Below are positions 25,478 through 34,042 of a DNA stretch of 64,000 nucleotides, piece after piece. Within the stretch, counting starts at the first letter, position 1. Each line of letters opens with the position of its first letter. Made by a program: the position numbers and the translations under genes. The notes under the pieces were generated by a model, which saw only the letters and a program-made list of their open reading frames with translations, was not told the DNA's origin and made no database searches. The stretch is from Thermoplasmatota archaeon (GTDB taxonomy: Archaea; Thermoplasmatota; E2; UBA202; JdFR-43): assembly GCA_029258955.1 (NCBI GenBank), contig JAPDJT010000006.1:1-64000 (forward strand). Direction: 5' to 3'.

Positions 25478-27064
25478 TCACTCTTCTATTACTTCTATAA
25501 ACTTTTGTTTTTCTACATCAAATAAGCCATTGCAACTTATCCTTATTTCTGGAATAACTAATAAAGTTAAAAAAGATAGAATTTTGAATGGGTTTTGTTT
25601 GCAACCTAATTGCATAGCATATTCTACTACTCTTTCAAATTTACTTGCAACTTTATCTGCTTTTTCATTACTCATTAATCCTGCAATAGGTAAATCGAGT
25701 TTAACAATTTTTTCATCAACAGCTACAATTCCTCCATCTTTTATTTCATTAACTGCTACAGCCATTTTTTCCTCCTCCCTGCCTAAAACAATAATATGAT
25801 GGCTATCATGGCTTATACTACTTGCTATAGCTCCTCTATCCATGCTCAACCTTACAAATCCTAAGCCAATTTTACTATTTCTTCTATTCACAACAGCTAC
25901 TTTCGAAATTTCATTGGTAGCGATTACATTCCCATTTTTAACTTCCAGCAATGCTTCTCCTTTTTTAGTTATAAGTTGGTTTGGAATCGGTTCAATTACA
26001 TTCACCTTAACTTTTTCTTTTTTATGAGGAATAAAAAAATCTTTGGCTTCCATTTTCCTTATTTTTATATAACTTTTCAACTTTTTTGGCTTGGCTTCCT
26101 TTAAACATCTTTTATTTCTTACTATCAGCTCACCATTTATGTAAACTTCTTTAACATTTATTTTCTTCAAATTATCAACTATTACAATGTCTGCCTCCTT
26201 GCCTTCTTCAATAACTCCCATGTTAAGCTTGTAATGCTTTGCAGGATTTATTGTAACCATTTCTATTGCTTTAATTTCGTCTATTCCATATTCTATTGCT
26301 TTTCTAATGAGCATATCCATATGCCCCTTTATTAAATCATTTACCAATAAATCATCTGTAACTAAGAAACATTCATTATAATCTAAACCAAGTAAATCCC
26401 TCATATTTTTTGCCGAGCTTCCCTCCCTTATCATTATTTTCATTCCTAATGTTTGCTTTTCTTTTGCTTCTTCATAACTAACAGATTCATGACAGGTAGA
26501 AATGCCATAGGAAACATATTTTTCCAGCTCTTTTCCCCTAAGCATAGGGGCATGCCCATCTATTGGTTTTCCATATTTTTTAGCAATCTTTATCTTTTCT
26601 ATTAAATCTTTCTTTCCCTCTAAAACGCCAAAATAATCCATCACTTCCCCTAAAGCAACAACATTTGGCATCTTTATTAACTCTTCTATTTCTTTTATAC
26701 CCATTTCTGCTGATTCATCAAAAGGTGAAGAAGGCACACACGAAGGCAATGCAAAGAAAAATTTTATTATGGACGCGTCTTCCATCATATATTTTATTCC
26801 TTCAATGCCAGCAACATTTGCAATTTCGTGAGCATCAGTAATAACAGCTGTTGTTCCATGAATTGAAGCTATTTCAGCAAATCTAGATGGACAGAGCAAA
26901 GAACTCTCTACATGAATATGGGCATCAATAAATCCTGGTAAAATATAATGAGAAAAATTCTTTTTCAATTCTTTTATACCCTTTATTTTATTTCCCTCTA
27001 TTTCTATTTTTGCAGGATAAATGCTTTCTTTCTTAACATCAACTAAATTTCCTTCAATGAGCAT
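25478..27064 (-). CDS. ade: Adenine deaminase
   Basis: This 528-residue amidohydrolase converts adenine to hypoxanthine and ammonia in purine salvage. The N-terminal domain carries FIDAHIHVESSLL (HxH, His49 and His51), TDAHEIANV, ALGEVMDYFGV (Glu ligand) and IDGHAPMLRG, all standard for AdeC-type deaminases that use a Mn/Fe centre. The C-terminal half (SHDSHHIIVLGR, IAGLMSN) is also family-typical. The length is near normal. Its start overlaps the end of the esterase gene by 22 bases, so they are probably transcribed together. Confidence 0.93.
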   Translation of the reverse strand: MLIEGNLVDVKKESIYPAKIEIEGNKIKGIKELKKNFSHYILPGFIDAHIHVESSLLCPSRFAEIASIHGTTAVITDAHEIANVAGIEGIKYMMEDASIIKFFFALPSCVPSSPFDESAEMGIKEIEELIKMPNVVALGEVMDYFGVLEGKKDLIEKIKIAKKYGKPIDGHAPMLRGKELEKYVSYGISTCHESVSYEEAKEKQTLGMKIMIREGSSAKNMRDLLGLDYNECFLVTDDLLVNDLIKGHMDMLIRKAIEYGIDEIKAIEMVTINPAKHYKLNMGVIEEGKEADIVIVDNLKKINVKEVYINGELIVRNKRCLKEAKPKKLKSYIKIRKMEAKDFFIPHKKEKVKVNVIEPIPNQLITKKGEALLEVKNGNVIATNEISKVAVVNRRNSKIGLGFVRLSMDRGAIASSISHDSHHIIVLGREEEKMAVAVNEIKDGGIVAVDEKIVKLDLPIAGLMSNEKADKVASKFERVVEYAMQLGCKQNPFKILSFLTLLVIPEIRISCNGLFDVEKQKFIEVIEE

Positions 27065-27999
27065 ATTATTTTAATGAGAATTGCAAAGATAAGTGCATTA
27101 AGCAAAAGAGGAAAATCAATGAATGGAATTACATTTCCTGTTTGCTTTTGTTCATCTTCAACATCTAAGCTTTTTATCATTTTGTTATAAAGGAAATCTA
27201 CCATCCATGGAAGAAATTCATTTATAAGATGCCAAGGGGCGTGTCCCTCTCCTTCTAAAGGATGTAGTTCACAATAAACTCCTACTTCTTCACATCTCTT
27301 ACTTATATTCAATGCCTCACTATAAGGAACTCCTTCATCTTCTGTGCCGTGAATAATGCATACTGGCGCTTCGCCGCCATCTATTTTGGTTACATTGTCA
27401 TACAATCCGCCCCATAAATCAATGCATGCTGAAACATTTGAAGAATAGCCCTCATTTCCACTATTTCCCTCATATTCTGGCTCTGTTAAATAAGTAGCAT
27501 GCAAAGCTGTTATAGCTCCAGCGGAGCCACCTACCAAAGCTATTCTGCTAGTGTCAATGCGCCATTGCTCAGCATATCTTCTAAAATAGCGCACAGCCGC
27601 CTTAGCATCATGCATTGCCTGAGTTATTGCATGCTTTGTTACATCTCCTGGCTTTTGAAGCCTATAGTTAATGGAGGCAGTTACATAACCTCGCTTTGCA
27701 AATGTTGTGCAAAGAAATACCCATTGCTTTGTTGCTTTATCTCCTCCTGTAAATCCACCGCCATGAATGAAAATTATCAAGGCTCTCTTGCTTGCTTTAT
27801 CTCCGTGCGGTTCATAAATATCCATTTTTAGCTCAACGAGATTGCCATAGCTGTCATAATTCTGCCCATACACAACATCTTTTGTTATATCTACTCTTGA
27901 AAAAATTTCATGCTTATATCTTATTCCTATTCCATTAACTTTTGGATTAATAAAAGGGATAAGCAATAAAGCTATGCAAATTGCAAACAACCTTTTCAT
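27043..27999 (-). CDS. Secreted or membrane-tethered alpha/beta-hydrolase (esterase/BD-FAE-like)
   Basis: This 318-residue hydrolase has an N-terminal signal (FAICIALLLIPFINPKV) and a C-terminal hydrophobic segment (FPLLLNALIFAILIKII), so it is probably held on the outer face of the membrane. The triad can be seen: nucleophile Ser in LVGGSAGAITA, Asp in HGTEDEGVPY and His in EGEGHAPWH, with the oxyanion loop FIHGGGFTGGDK. This matches esterase/lipase and feruloyl-esterase-like enzymes. It overlaps adenine deaminase by 22 bases. Confidence 0.87.
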   Translation of the reverse strand: MKRLFAICIALLLIPFINPKVNGIGIRYKHEIFSRVDITKDVVYGQNYDSYGNLVELKMDIYEPHGDKASKRALIIFIHGGGFTGGDKATKQWVFLCTTFAKRGYVTASINYRLQKPGDVTKHAITQAMHDAKAAVRYFRRYAEQWRIDTSRIALVGGSAGAITALHATYLTEPEYEGNSGNEGYSSNVSACIDLWGGLYDNVTKIDGGEAPVCIIHGTEDEGVPYSEALNISKRCEEVGVYCELHPLEGEGHAPWHLINEFLPWMVDFLYNKMIKSLDVEDEQKQTGNVIPFIDFPLLLNALIFAILIKIICSLKEI

Positions 28000-28164
28000 A
28001 ATGAAAATTTTTGAATTAAAATTAAATTTTTTGTTTTTATTGAGACCGCGAAAATTTTGTGAAATTTATATTCTTCTCCATAAAAGCACAGGAAATCAGT
28101 AAGTAATAGAATTTTGATATTAGAAGTTTCATTCTGATTTATTCGCGATATCGGTTTTACAGAA

Positions 28165-28250
28165 TCGTTAAATAAATGAAGAAATGTGCTCTTCCATGGA
28201 AAAGATGCGCCATAACAACAATCCTTTCATTTTAATTTTTCGAATCTGGA
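28165..28250. repeat. Palindromic repeat copy upstream of tRNA-Val
   Basis: AAATAAATGAAGAAATGTG ... GCGCCATAACAACAATCC, TTTCATTTTAATTTTTCGAA follows the family layout in reverse orientation. It lies in the 366-base gap between the esterase gene and tRNA-Val. Near 28130-28165 there is also a 6-bp inverted repeat ATTCTG/CAGAAT around TTCGCGATATCGG. No protein gene was seen in this gap. Confidence 0.5.
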
Positions 28251-28365
28251 ATTTTATGAACCATTTAGGATGAAAAAATGGTTAAGTGCTATTATTTACC
28301 GATTCAGCAATCATTTGTCAATATCTTATCGTTAAAGATAAAAATTCCTCATCATTATCATTACA

Positions 28366-28438
28366 GGGCTCGTGGTCTAGTGGTTATGACGTCGCCTTCA
28401 CGAGGCGAAGGTCGCCGGTTCGAATCCGGCCGAGCCCA
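28366..28438 (+). tRNA. tRNA-Val (anticodon CAC)
   Basis: The cloverleaf folds cleanly: acceptor GGGCTCG/CGAGCCC, anticodon stem TCGCC/GGCGA around loop TTCACGA (anticodon CAC), T arm CCGG-TTCGAAT-CCGG. The discriminator is A at 28438. CCA is not encoded and no intron is present. It would read GTG codons. Confidence 0.97.
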
Positions 28439-28591
28439 TTACTTGAAATCACATTTGTGGAATTCATATTTTATTTTGCCATCTATTTTACATTTGCCAA
28501 AATAGATGTCATTATAAGGTAATGGATCCTTTATCCAATTTTCGCAATTCCTACAAATTTTAATTTGCGTAATTGCCTCCCTTTTTTGCAT
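28439..28591 (-). CDS. 50-residue Cys4 protein next to tRNA-Val
   Basis: A 50-codon frame starts with ATG at 28591 and stops with TAA directly against the last base of tRNA-Val on the other strand. It carries KICRNCENW and two further cysteines (FGKCKID and HKCDF), a plausible zinc site. A TATATA box lies 30-45 bases upstream (28623-28640), a position that fits a short-leader archaeal mRNA. I do not recognise the family. Cysteine spacing and the promoter make a real gene more likely than not. Confidence 0.6.
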   Translation of the reverse strand: MQKREAITQIKICRNCENWIKDPLPYNDIYFGKCKIDGKIKYEFHKCDFK

Positions 28592-28622
28592 AAAAATTTA
28601 TTCTCTTACCACTTTTATTTGA

Positions 28623-28640
28623 TTCGTATATAATGCATCA
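28623..28640 (-). promoter_or_regulatory. TATA box for the 50-residue Cys4 gene
   Basis: The minus strand reads GCATTATATACG here, a clear TATA-like element, with a start of transcription expected near 28605. It is not well placed for the flanking response regulator gene, which is downstream on the opposite side. Confidence 0.45.
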
Positions 28641-28679
28641 CTAAATGATGACGGTTTGCTACTTTTAGTCAATTATAAT

Positions 28680-29663
28680 TTACAAAACAAAATATGATAT
28701 TTTGCCTTTTTCCATAACGAGCAAGTCAAAAATCTTTGTTATATATTCTCCTTCTGGGGTCAATTTATATTTTCCATTTACTCTTTCAACCAATTTCATT
28801 TCATATAATTTTTTGAGGTGGAATGCAATTTTTGAGGAATATTTTATGTTTAATAATTTCATTATCTCGCTATATCTTAAAGCGCCGTAAGCCATAATAG
28901 AATGTAAAATTTTTCGCCTTATGGGGCTTTTACAAGTTTCCATCATTTTTTCAACATTTTTTATTTCCCCTCCATAAATAACATCTAATAATCTCTTTTC
29001 CTCCATATCTTGGCATATAAAAACTATCTTGATGTTTTTCTCATCTGCCAATTTTTGAAGTTTCATCAAATAATTTTTTAATACGCCCTTTTTATCTAAC
29101 AATTTTATTCCTGTATGTATGATAAGCCCGTTCTTTTTGACAGACTCACTTACAAGAGACAAAATTTCTCCTGCGCTTTTTTCATTTAACTGTAAAATTT
29201 TTTTAACATCCAAATCATACTCATTTTTCACCTTCTCTGGGCATTCAGAAATGAGTAAGGTGTTTGAATTAATATGACTCTTTAGGAAATCAATAAAGGG
29301 ATGAACTTTTTTCTCGCTTTTTATTTTATCCAAAATTTGCAATAGTTTATCCATATCAAATGGTTTCTGAATATAGTCTATTGCCCCCAATTTCATCGCC
29401 TCCACAGCACTCTCCACCTCTCCATAACCAGTTATTACAATGAAATTTGTTTTTATTCCCTTTCTTCTTGCTTCCTTCATAATTTCTATGCCAGATATAT
29501 CTGGAATTTTTAAATCAACAAGAACAGCATCATATCCTTTAGTAAGCATTTTTAATGCATCTTTTCCTCTATATGCAACATCTACATCAAAATTTTTTAA
29601 TGTAAGATATTTTTTCATCTGAGAAAGGAATGTTTTATTGTCGTCAACAATTAAAATTTTCAT
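28680..29663 (-). CDS. Response regulator: receiver domain, DUF835-like domain, winged helix
   Basis: This 327-residue protein starts with a full receiver domain: acidic pair Asp7-Asp8, phosphorylation site Asp50 in AVLVDLKIPD, Thr78 in VITGYG and Lys100 in YIQKPF. A middle domain (TLLISECPEKV ... IIHTGIKLL ... IKIVFICQDM) resembles archaeal DUF835. The C-terminal part is an ArsR-like winged helix (MMETCKSPIRRKILHSI ... YSEIMKLLNIKYSSKIAFHL), so it probably binds DNA, which is uncommon among archaeal response regulators. Its start overlaps the histidine kinase stop by 4 bases; that kinase is the likely partner. Confidence 0.85.
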   Translation of the reverse strand: MKILIVDDNKTFLSQMKKYLTLKNFDVDVAYRGKDALKMLTKGYDAVLVDLKIPDISGIEIMKEARRKGIKTNFIVITGYGEVESAVEAMKLGAIDYIQKPFDMDKLLQILDKIKSEKKVHPFIDFLKSHINSNTLLISECPEKVKNEYDLDVKKILQLNEKSAGEILSLVSESVKKNGLIIHTGIKLLDKKGVLKNYLMKLQKLADEKNIKIVFICQDMEEKRLLDVIYGGEIKNVEKMMETCKSPIRRKILHSIMAYGALRYSEIMKLLNIKYSSKIAFHLKKLYEMKLVERVNGKYKLTPEGEYITKIFDLLVMEKGKISYFVL

Positions 29664-31024
29664 TTCTTCAACCTCACCTTTACTTCAGTTCCTTCTCCTT
29701 TTTTACTTTTGATTTTAATTCCACCTCCATGTTCTTCTGCAATCCAATTTGCAATGAAAAGACCGAGTCCAGTTCCTTCTCCTAAGGGGCGGGTTGTAAA
29801 GAATGGTTTTAAAGCACTCTTCTGAACATCTTCATCCATTCCAATTCCATTATCTTTTATGATTATCTCGGCTTCATCTTTATTTTCCATTGCATCTATA
29901 ATAACAAAATGATTATCTTTATTTTCATCTTTTGCCATTACAGCATTTTTTATTATATTTACAAAGCATTCAAGCAATCTCTCTCTATCTCCTTTTATCT
30001 CTAAATCATTAACCCTGTTATCTATAATTACATCATCTGTTATTCTTATCATTTTGACTTTTTCAATAGCCTCTTCAATAATCTCTCTCAAGTTCACTAT
30101 CTTTTTCTCCTTGATTTTCATTCTAGAGAAACCGAGAATATCTCTTATTATGCTTGTTGCATTTTTAACCTCTTTTTTAATCACTTCTAACTCATTTCTA
30201 TATTTCTTAATCCTTTCCGCCAAATATTCAGTAGTAACTAATATGTTAGCTAAAGGTGTATTTAGTTCATGAGCCACAACAGCAGCAAGTCTTCCAAGAG
30301 AAGCCAGTTTCTTTTGTTCAACCAATCTTTCTTCCATTTCTTTTTTCTCTGAAATGTCAATGGCTGTTACAGCGATATAAGAAGAATCATCCTCACGAAT
30401 TAATACTCCAGTTACGAGCATTGGGAAAATTTTTCCATCCTTTCTTTTTTGGTAAATTTCAATAGCATCTATTTTTCCGTTTTCAATAATTTTTTCTTTG
30501 ATGTGAAGCAATAAGTTGCCATTGCAAGAAATTTCTTTAATATTTTTTCCAATAAGTTCTCCTTTTTCATATCCATGAACTTTCGAAAAGTATTCATTTA
30601 CATATGATATTCTTCCATTTAATTCGAATATAAGAACACCATAGTTTGCATTATCTGCTATAGTTTTAAATTTCCTTGATTCTTTTTCTGCTTCTCTTTG
30701 TTTTGTTATGTCTCTTGAAAAAATAGCTATTTGAGTAACTTTTCCATTTTCATCGAAAATTGGATAAAAATGATGGTCAAACCATCTTCCCCTTCTACTA
30801 TCTATAAAATGAACAGGTTTTTTTGTTTTTTCTACTTCTCTTACTTTTTTGGTTCTATATTCATATATATCTGGTGGCAGATATTCTTTTATATTTGTGC
30901 CTATTATTTTTTCCTTTTCCTTGCCTAAAGCTTTAGCCATTGCATTATTTAAATCCAGAATGGTTCCATCTGTTTTGGCAAGAAGCATTAAATCATGTGT
31001 AGCATTTATAAGAGTTTGTGCCAT
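29660..31024 (-). CDS. Histidine kinase, catalytic half of a frameshift-split sensor kinase
   Basis: This is a 454-residue piece. After two PAS domains it has a phospho-acceptor His in LAAVVAHELNTPLANIL (His252) and an HATPase domain with FVNIIKNAV (N box), IKDNGIGMDEDV (G1), FFTTRPLGEGTGLGLFI (G2). The frame stays open upstream past the ATG to about 31122 and encodes the missing end of the PAS domain begun in the upstream frame (IISWYSRNL ... DITEKRKAEK). I therefore consider it the C-terminal part of one kinase of about 1,194 residues, broken at an A8 run (T8 on the plus strand, 31123-31130). It overlaps the response regulator gene by 4 bases. Confidence 0.85.
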   Translation of the reverse strand: MAQTLINATHDLMLLAKTDGTILDLNNAMAKALGKEKEKIIGTNIKEYLPPDIYEYRTKKVREVEKTKKPVHFIDSRRGRWFDHHFYPIFDENGKVTQIAIFSRDITKQREAEKESRKFKTIADNANYGVLIFELNGRISYVNEYFSKVHGYEKGELIGKNIKEISCNGNLLLHIKEKIIENGKIDAIEIYQKRKDGKIFPMLVTGVLIREDDSSYIAVTAIDISEKKEMEERLVEQKKLASLGRLAAVVAHELNTPLANILVTTEYLAERIKKYRNELEVIKKEVKNATSIIRDILGFSRMKIKEKKIVNLREIIEEAIEKVKMIRITDDVIIDNRVNDLEIKGDRERLLECFVNIIKNAVMAKDENKDNHFVIIDAMENKDEAEIIIKDNGIGMDEDVQKSALKPFFTTRPLGEGTGLGLFIANWIAEEHGGGIKIKSKKGEGTEVKVRLKK

Positions 31025-31092
31025 TTTTTCAGCTTTTCTTTTTTCCGTTATATCTATGCCTAAAGCAACAGATCCAATTATTTTTCCATCAT

Positions 31093-33243
31093 CTACAAGA
31101 TTTCTTGAATACCATGATATAATTTTTTTTCTCCGCTTTTTGTTGTAATGGTTGTTTCAAATGCCTTCACTTCCTCTCCTCTTATTATTTTCATTGCTTT
31201 GGCAAAAATCTTTTTTCTATAATTATCATCTGGATAAAGCCATTCCCATATCTTTTTATGTCCTATTACTTCCTCTGCTTTATAACCACTTATTTCTTCT
31301 GCTGCCTTATTCCATATAATTACATTTCCTTTCTCATCCAAAACATCTATCCAAACATTTGCATTTTCAATAATGCTTTCCAAAAATTTATTTAACTTCT
31401 TTAACTCCTCTTGAGCTTTTTTCTTTTCTGTAATATCCAAATCTAATCCTCTATACCCTTTTAAATTTCCATTTTCATCTAAAATTGGCACACCACTTGT
31501 AAGAAGCCATCTTTCCCCTCCATTTTTATGTAAATTTCTGTTAAGAAAGCTTCTAAATGGTTTTCTCTCTTTGAAAATTTTAAATGCCTCCTCCTTTAAT
31601 TTTTCTCTATCTTCGGGATGGAATAAATCATAAAAATGCTTTTTCCCTACAATCTCCTCGGGCTTATATCCTAAAATTTTTTCTACAGATGGGCTAGAAA
31701 ATGTGTACAGCCCATTTTCATCAACCTCCCACACCCATTCATTTGCGTTTTCTATAACTTGTTTCAATCTTTCTTCCATTTCTTTTAAATCCGTTATATC
31801 CTTTGCAAATGCAGCAATTTGCACAACCTCTCCTTTCTCATTCAATATGGGATAATATGTATTGTCAAACCATCTTCCCCTTCTACTATCTATAAAATGA
31901 ACAGGTTTTTTTGTTTCAACAACATTCTTTAGATAACCAATCCTTCTTTCGAAAGTCTTTTTGTCTAAAAGATATTTGTAATCGTAAATACTTTTTCCTA
32001 TAGCTTCTTCCCTTTTTATTCCCAATGCTTTTTCCATTGCTTCATTATATTCGAGGATAGTGCCATCTGTTTTTATTAACAAAATTAAATCATGGGTAGC
32101 ATTAAATAAAGCTCTTAACATTTCTTCTTTTTCCTTCAATGCTCTTTCCTTTTCAATTAACTCTGTTATATTATAGAAATTAACAACTATACCATTTACT
32201 ATTGGATTTTTTAACAAATTTCTACCTTTTACATTGGCATGGATGTACTCGCCATTTTTACATAAAACCCTAAAACTTGTTGAAAGCGCCTTTTCTGGAT
32301 TATTTAAAACTTCCTCAAAAATTTTTAAGGCAATTTCTAGGTCATCGGGATAAACAAATTCTAATACGCTTCTCCCTACAACCTCCTCCGGCTTATACCC
32401 CAAAATTTTTTCAATAGATGGAGAAATATATTCTACAATTGTATTTTCATCAATAACCATCATTATATCTATACTTTCTTCCACTAATGCTTGGAAATAC
32501 GCTTTACTTCTCCATACTTCTTCCCTACTTTCCATTCTTTCGATAATATCTGCAATTCTCATAGCTATATGTTGCAAAGTTTGTTTTTCTTCTTCAAAAA
32601 AACTTTCTGGTACCTCAAAAACATAACCAACTTTAATTTCCCCTCTTTTATTTCCATTTATTTGTATATCTGTAGATAAAGAAACACACATTGATTGATA
32701 ATTTTTAGAAAAATATTCTCTCCCATCCAAAACAATTTTGCAACAAGCTAATTCAGAATGTTGTAAAATATTTGGCACAATGTTGGCAATTGCGAACAAA
32801 ATATCATCTAAATTTTCTTTCTCTCTTGAAACCTTCTCTATTTCATATAGACAGCTAAGCATTTTTATTTTTTCCTTTAAGCTATGCATTATACCCTGCA
32901 CAGTATTTTCTCCTAATTCAAAAATTAGAAAATGCAAACCAGCTATGTAAATTAAAAAGATTGATAAATTGTTTTTCTCGCTATTTAGAATGTTGGCATT
33001 GAGCCTAATAAAATTTGCCTCCTTCTTTTTAGCAATCTCAAAAAGTCCCGCAATTTTCTCTCTATGTTCTGGAGAAATAAAATCTATCCAATTTTTGTTC
33101 AAAGCGTTTCCAAATAAATTTTTTGCTTCATTATTTAACCATATTATTTTATCATCTTTAATAGCAACGACACCATGTGGTATAAGTTGACACAACTGTT
33201 GAATTGCATTGCATAAAGAAAAATTACTATCCATTTTCATCAC
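31093..33243 (-). CDS. Multi-PAS sensor part of the same split histidine kinase
   Basis: The 716-residue frame holds an N-terminal PAS-like region, a GAF-like stretch and at least four PAS domains: VEESIDIMMVIDENTIVEYI, FNATHDLILLIKTDGTILEY, IENANEWVWEVDENGLYTFS and IENANVWIDVLDEKGNVIIW. No transmembrane segment is seen, so it senses inside the cell. It ends abruptly (KSGEKKLYHGIQEIL) inside the last PAS domain, where the other frame continues the domain. A one-base change at the A8 run joins both. One PAS domain is duplicated in the downstream half, including a ~47-bp identical DNA stretch (near 30781 and 31869). The start is ATG 33243. Confidence 0.85.
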   Translation of the reverse strand: MMKMDSNFSLCNAIQQLCQLIPHGVVAIKDDKIIWLNNEAKNLFGNALNKNWIDFISPEHREKIAGLFEIAKKKEANFIRLNANILNSEKNNLSIFLIYIAGLHFLIFELGENTVQGIMHSLKEKIKMLSCLYEIEKVSREKENLDDILFAIANIVPNILQHSELACCKIVLDGREYFSKNYQSMCVSLSTDIQINGNKRGEIKVGYVFEVPESFFEEEKQTLQHIAMRIADIIERMESREEVWRSKAYFQALVEESIDIMMVIDENTIVEYISPSIEKILGYKPEEVVGRSVLEFVYPDDLEIALKIFEEVLNNPEKALSTSFRVLCKNGEYIHANVKGRNLLKNPIVNGIVVNFYNITELIEKERALKEKEEMLRALFNATHDLILLIKTDGTILEYNEAMEKALGIKREEAIGKSIYDYKYLLDKKTFERRIGYLKNVVETKKPVHFIDSRRGRWFDNTYYPILNEKGEVVQIAAFAKDITDLKEMEERLKQVIENANEWVWEVDENGLYTFSSPSVEKILGYKPEEIVGKKHFYDLFHPEDREKLKEEAFKIFKERKPFRSFLNRNLHKNGGERWLLTSGVPILDENGNLKGYRGLDLDITEKKKAQEELKKLNKFLESIIENANVWIDVLDEKGNVIIWNKAAEEISGYKAEEVIGHKKIWEWLYPDDNYRKKIFAKAMKIIRGEEVKAFETTITTKSGEKKLYHGIQEIL

Positions 33244-33297
33244 CTCTAATGATAAAATTAAAACCTTTCTGTTTTTAAATTTTAAGACATTGAGTTT

Positions 33298-33400
33298 AGA
33301 AAATTAATGAAATGAGATTTGTCTTAGAAATTCTTTTGCAATAATGATAGATAACTTCAAAGAGACGATACTATCATTATGGCAGGAAGCTGCCAAGATC
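33298..33400. repeat. Eroded palindromic repeat copy
   Basis: AAATTAATGAAATGAGATTTG, CAATAATGATAGATAAC and ATCATTATGGCAGGAAGC fit the family layout loosely. It lies in the 487-base gap upstream of the sensor kinase, next to two transposase relics. Confidence 0.4.
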
Positions 33401-33402
33401 TA

Positions 33403-33531
33403 ATAAGCCTTTAGGGTATTGGAAGAAAGCGTTTCCAGGATCTTTTTCTTATAGCTCCATGACTTCTCAAAATCTCTAAGGAATTTACTTGTTTTTCTCA
33501 AAGAAATTCCTGCATAATATAAAAGGTGGCA
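33403..33531 (-). pseudogene. Internally deleted relic of an IS6-like DDE transposase
   Basis: The minus strand translates as LLYYAGISLRKTSKFLRDFEK followed directly by KKILETLSSNTLKAY and a stop. The first part matches the N-terminal helix-turn-helix of the archaeal IS6-like transposase relic at 42730-43146 (KFLRDFAKFSHE), and the second matches its C-terminus (ILE/FWK then SSNASK). The whole catalytic core is missing, so this is a deletion remnant. Confidence 0.6.
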
Positions 33532-33566
33532 ATTAGTTTAATTTCTATCTTTTTCTTATCCCAGTG

Positions 33567-33680
33567 AAAAATAAATGAAATAAGATATTGTTATATAGTA
33601 AATTCCATCTCATGCAAAGAAGCCAATAACAACCTTTTTTATTTTTTGCAAACCCTCTTATCCCAGCAAAAATATTTTTT
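33567..33680. repeat. Repeat shared with 43147-43258 (~110 bp)
   Basis: AAAATAAATGAAATAAGATA, TTGTTATATAGTAAATTCC, ATGCAAAGAAGCCAATAACAACC and CCCTCTTATCCCAGCA occur here and, with few differences, at 43147-43258 in the same orientation. Both lie upstream of IS6-like transposase relics on the minus strand. The core is that of the window-wide palindromic family, linking the family to these relics. Confidence 0.75.
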
Positions 33681-33730
33681 CTTTTAACCAATCTTTAATT
33701 GAAGCATTTTCATCCCCTCCTGATTATGCC

Positions 33731-33979
33731 TCAGGTATTTCTCATTTTTAAATTTTCAAATTCTACGCCTGTGTAAAGCCCGCCGGTTTTATATGCAATT
33801 TTTGCATCAGCTATAGCTCTTGTTCTTAATGGATGTGCCACTAAAATTTCATAGCCTTCTTTTGCTAAAGCATCTACAATGTAGCTATAGTTTGTAGATG
33901 CTTCTATAGCTACTTTTACATTCTTTAGTCCATATATGCACATCCATACCTGCATACAACATTTTACCGCCTCCTTCAT
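33731..33979 (-). pseudogene. Fragment of an IS110-family (DEDD) transposase
   Basis: The 82-residue frame contains VAIEASTNYSYIVDALAKEG and VAHPLRTRAIADAKI, a conserved block of the IS110 DEDD domain around the second acidic residue. The first Asp region is absent, and after ADAKI the frame runs into unrelated residues instead of the usual KTDxxDA motif. Both ends are lost and the C-terminal Tnp20 domain is absent, so it cannot be active. It lies beside the IS6-like relic, marking a transposon graveyard. Confidence 0.75.
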
Positions 33980-34042
33980 GCTTATATGGAGACGGGCTTT
34001 AACATGTCATCACACCATTTATCTAATTAGCAAATAAAATAA

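Noticed and set aside
28278-28522. Open frames on the plus strand through tRNA-Val
   Set aside because: The frames include the tRNA sequence itself and have no promoter or family resemblance.
33731-33979. An intact IS110 element
   Set aside because: Only a central block of the DEDD domain is present; the first acidic motif and the C-terminal domain are missing.
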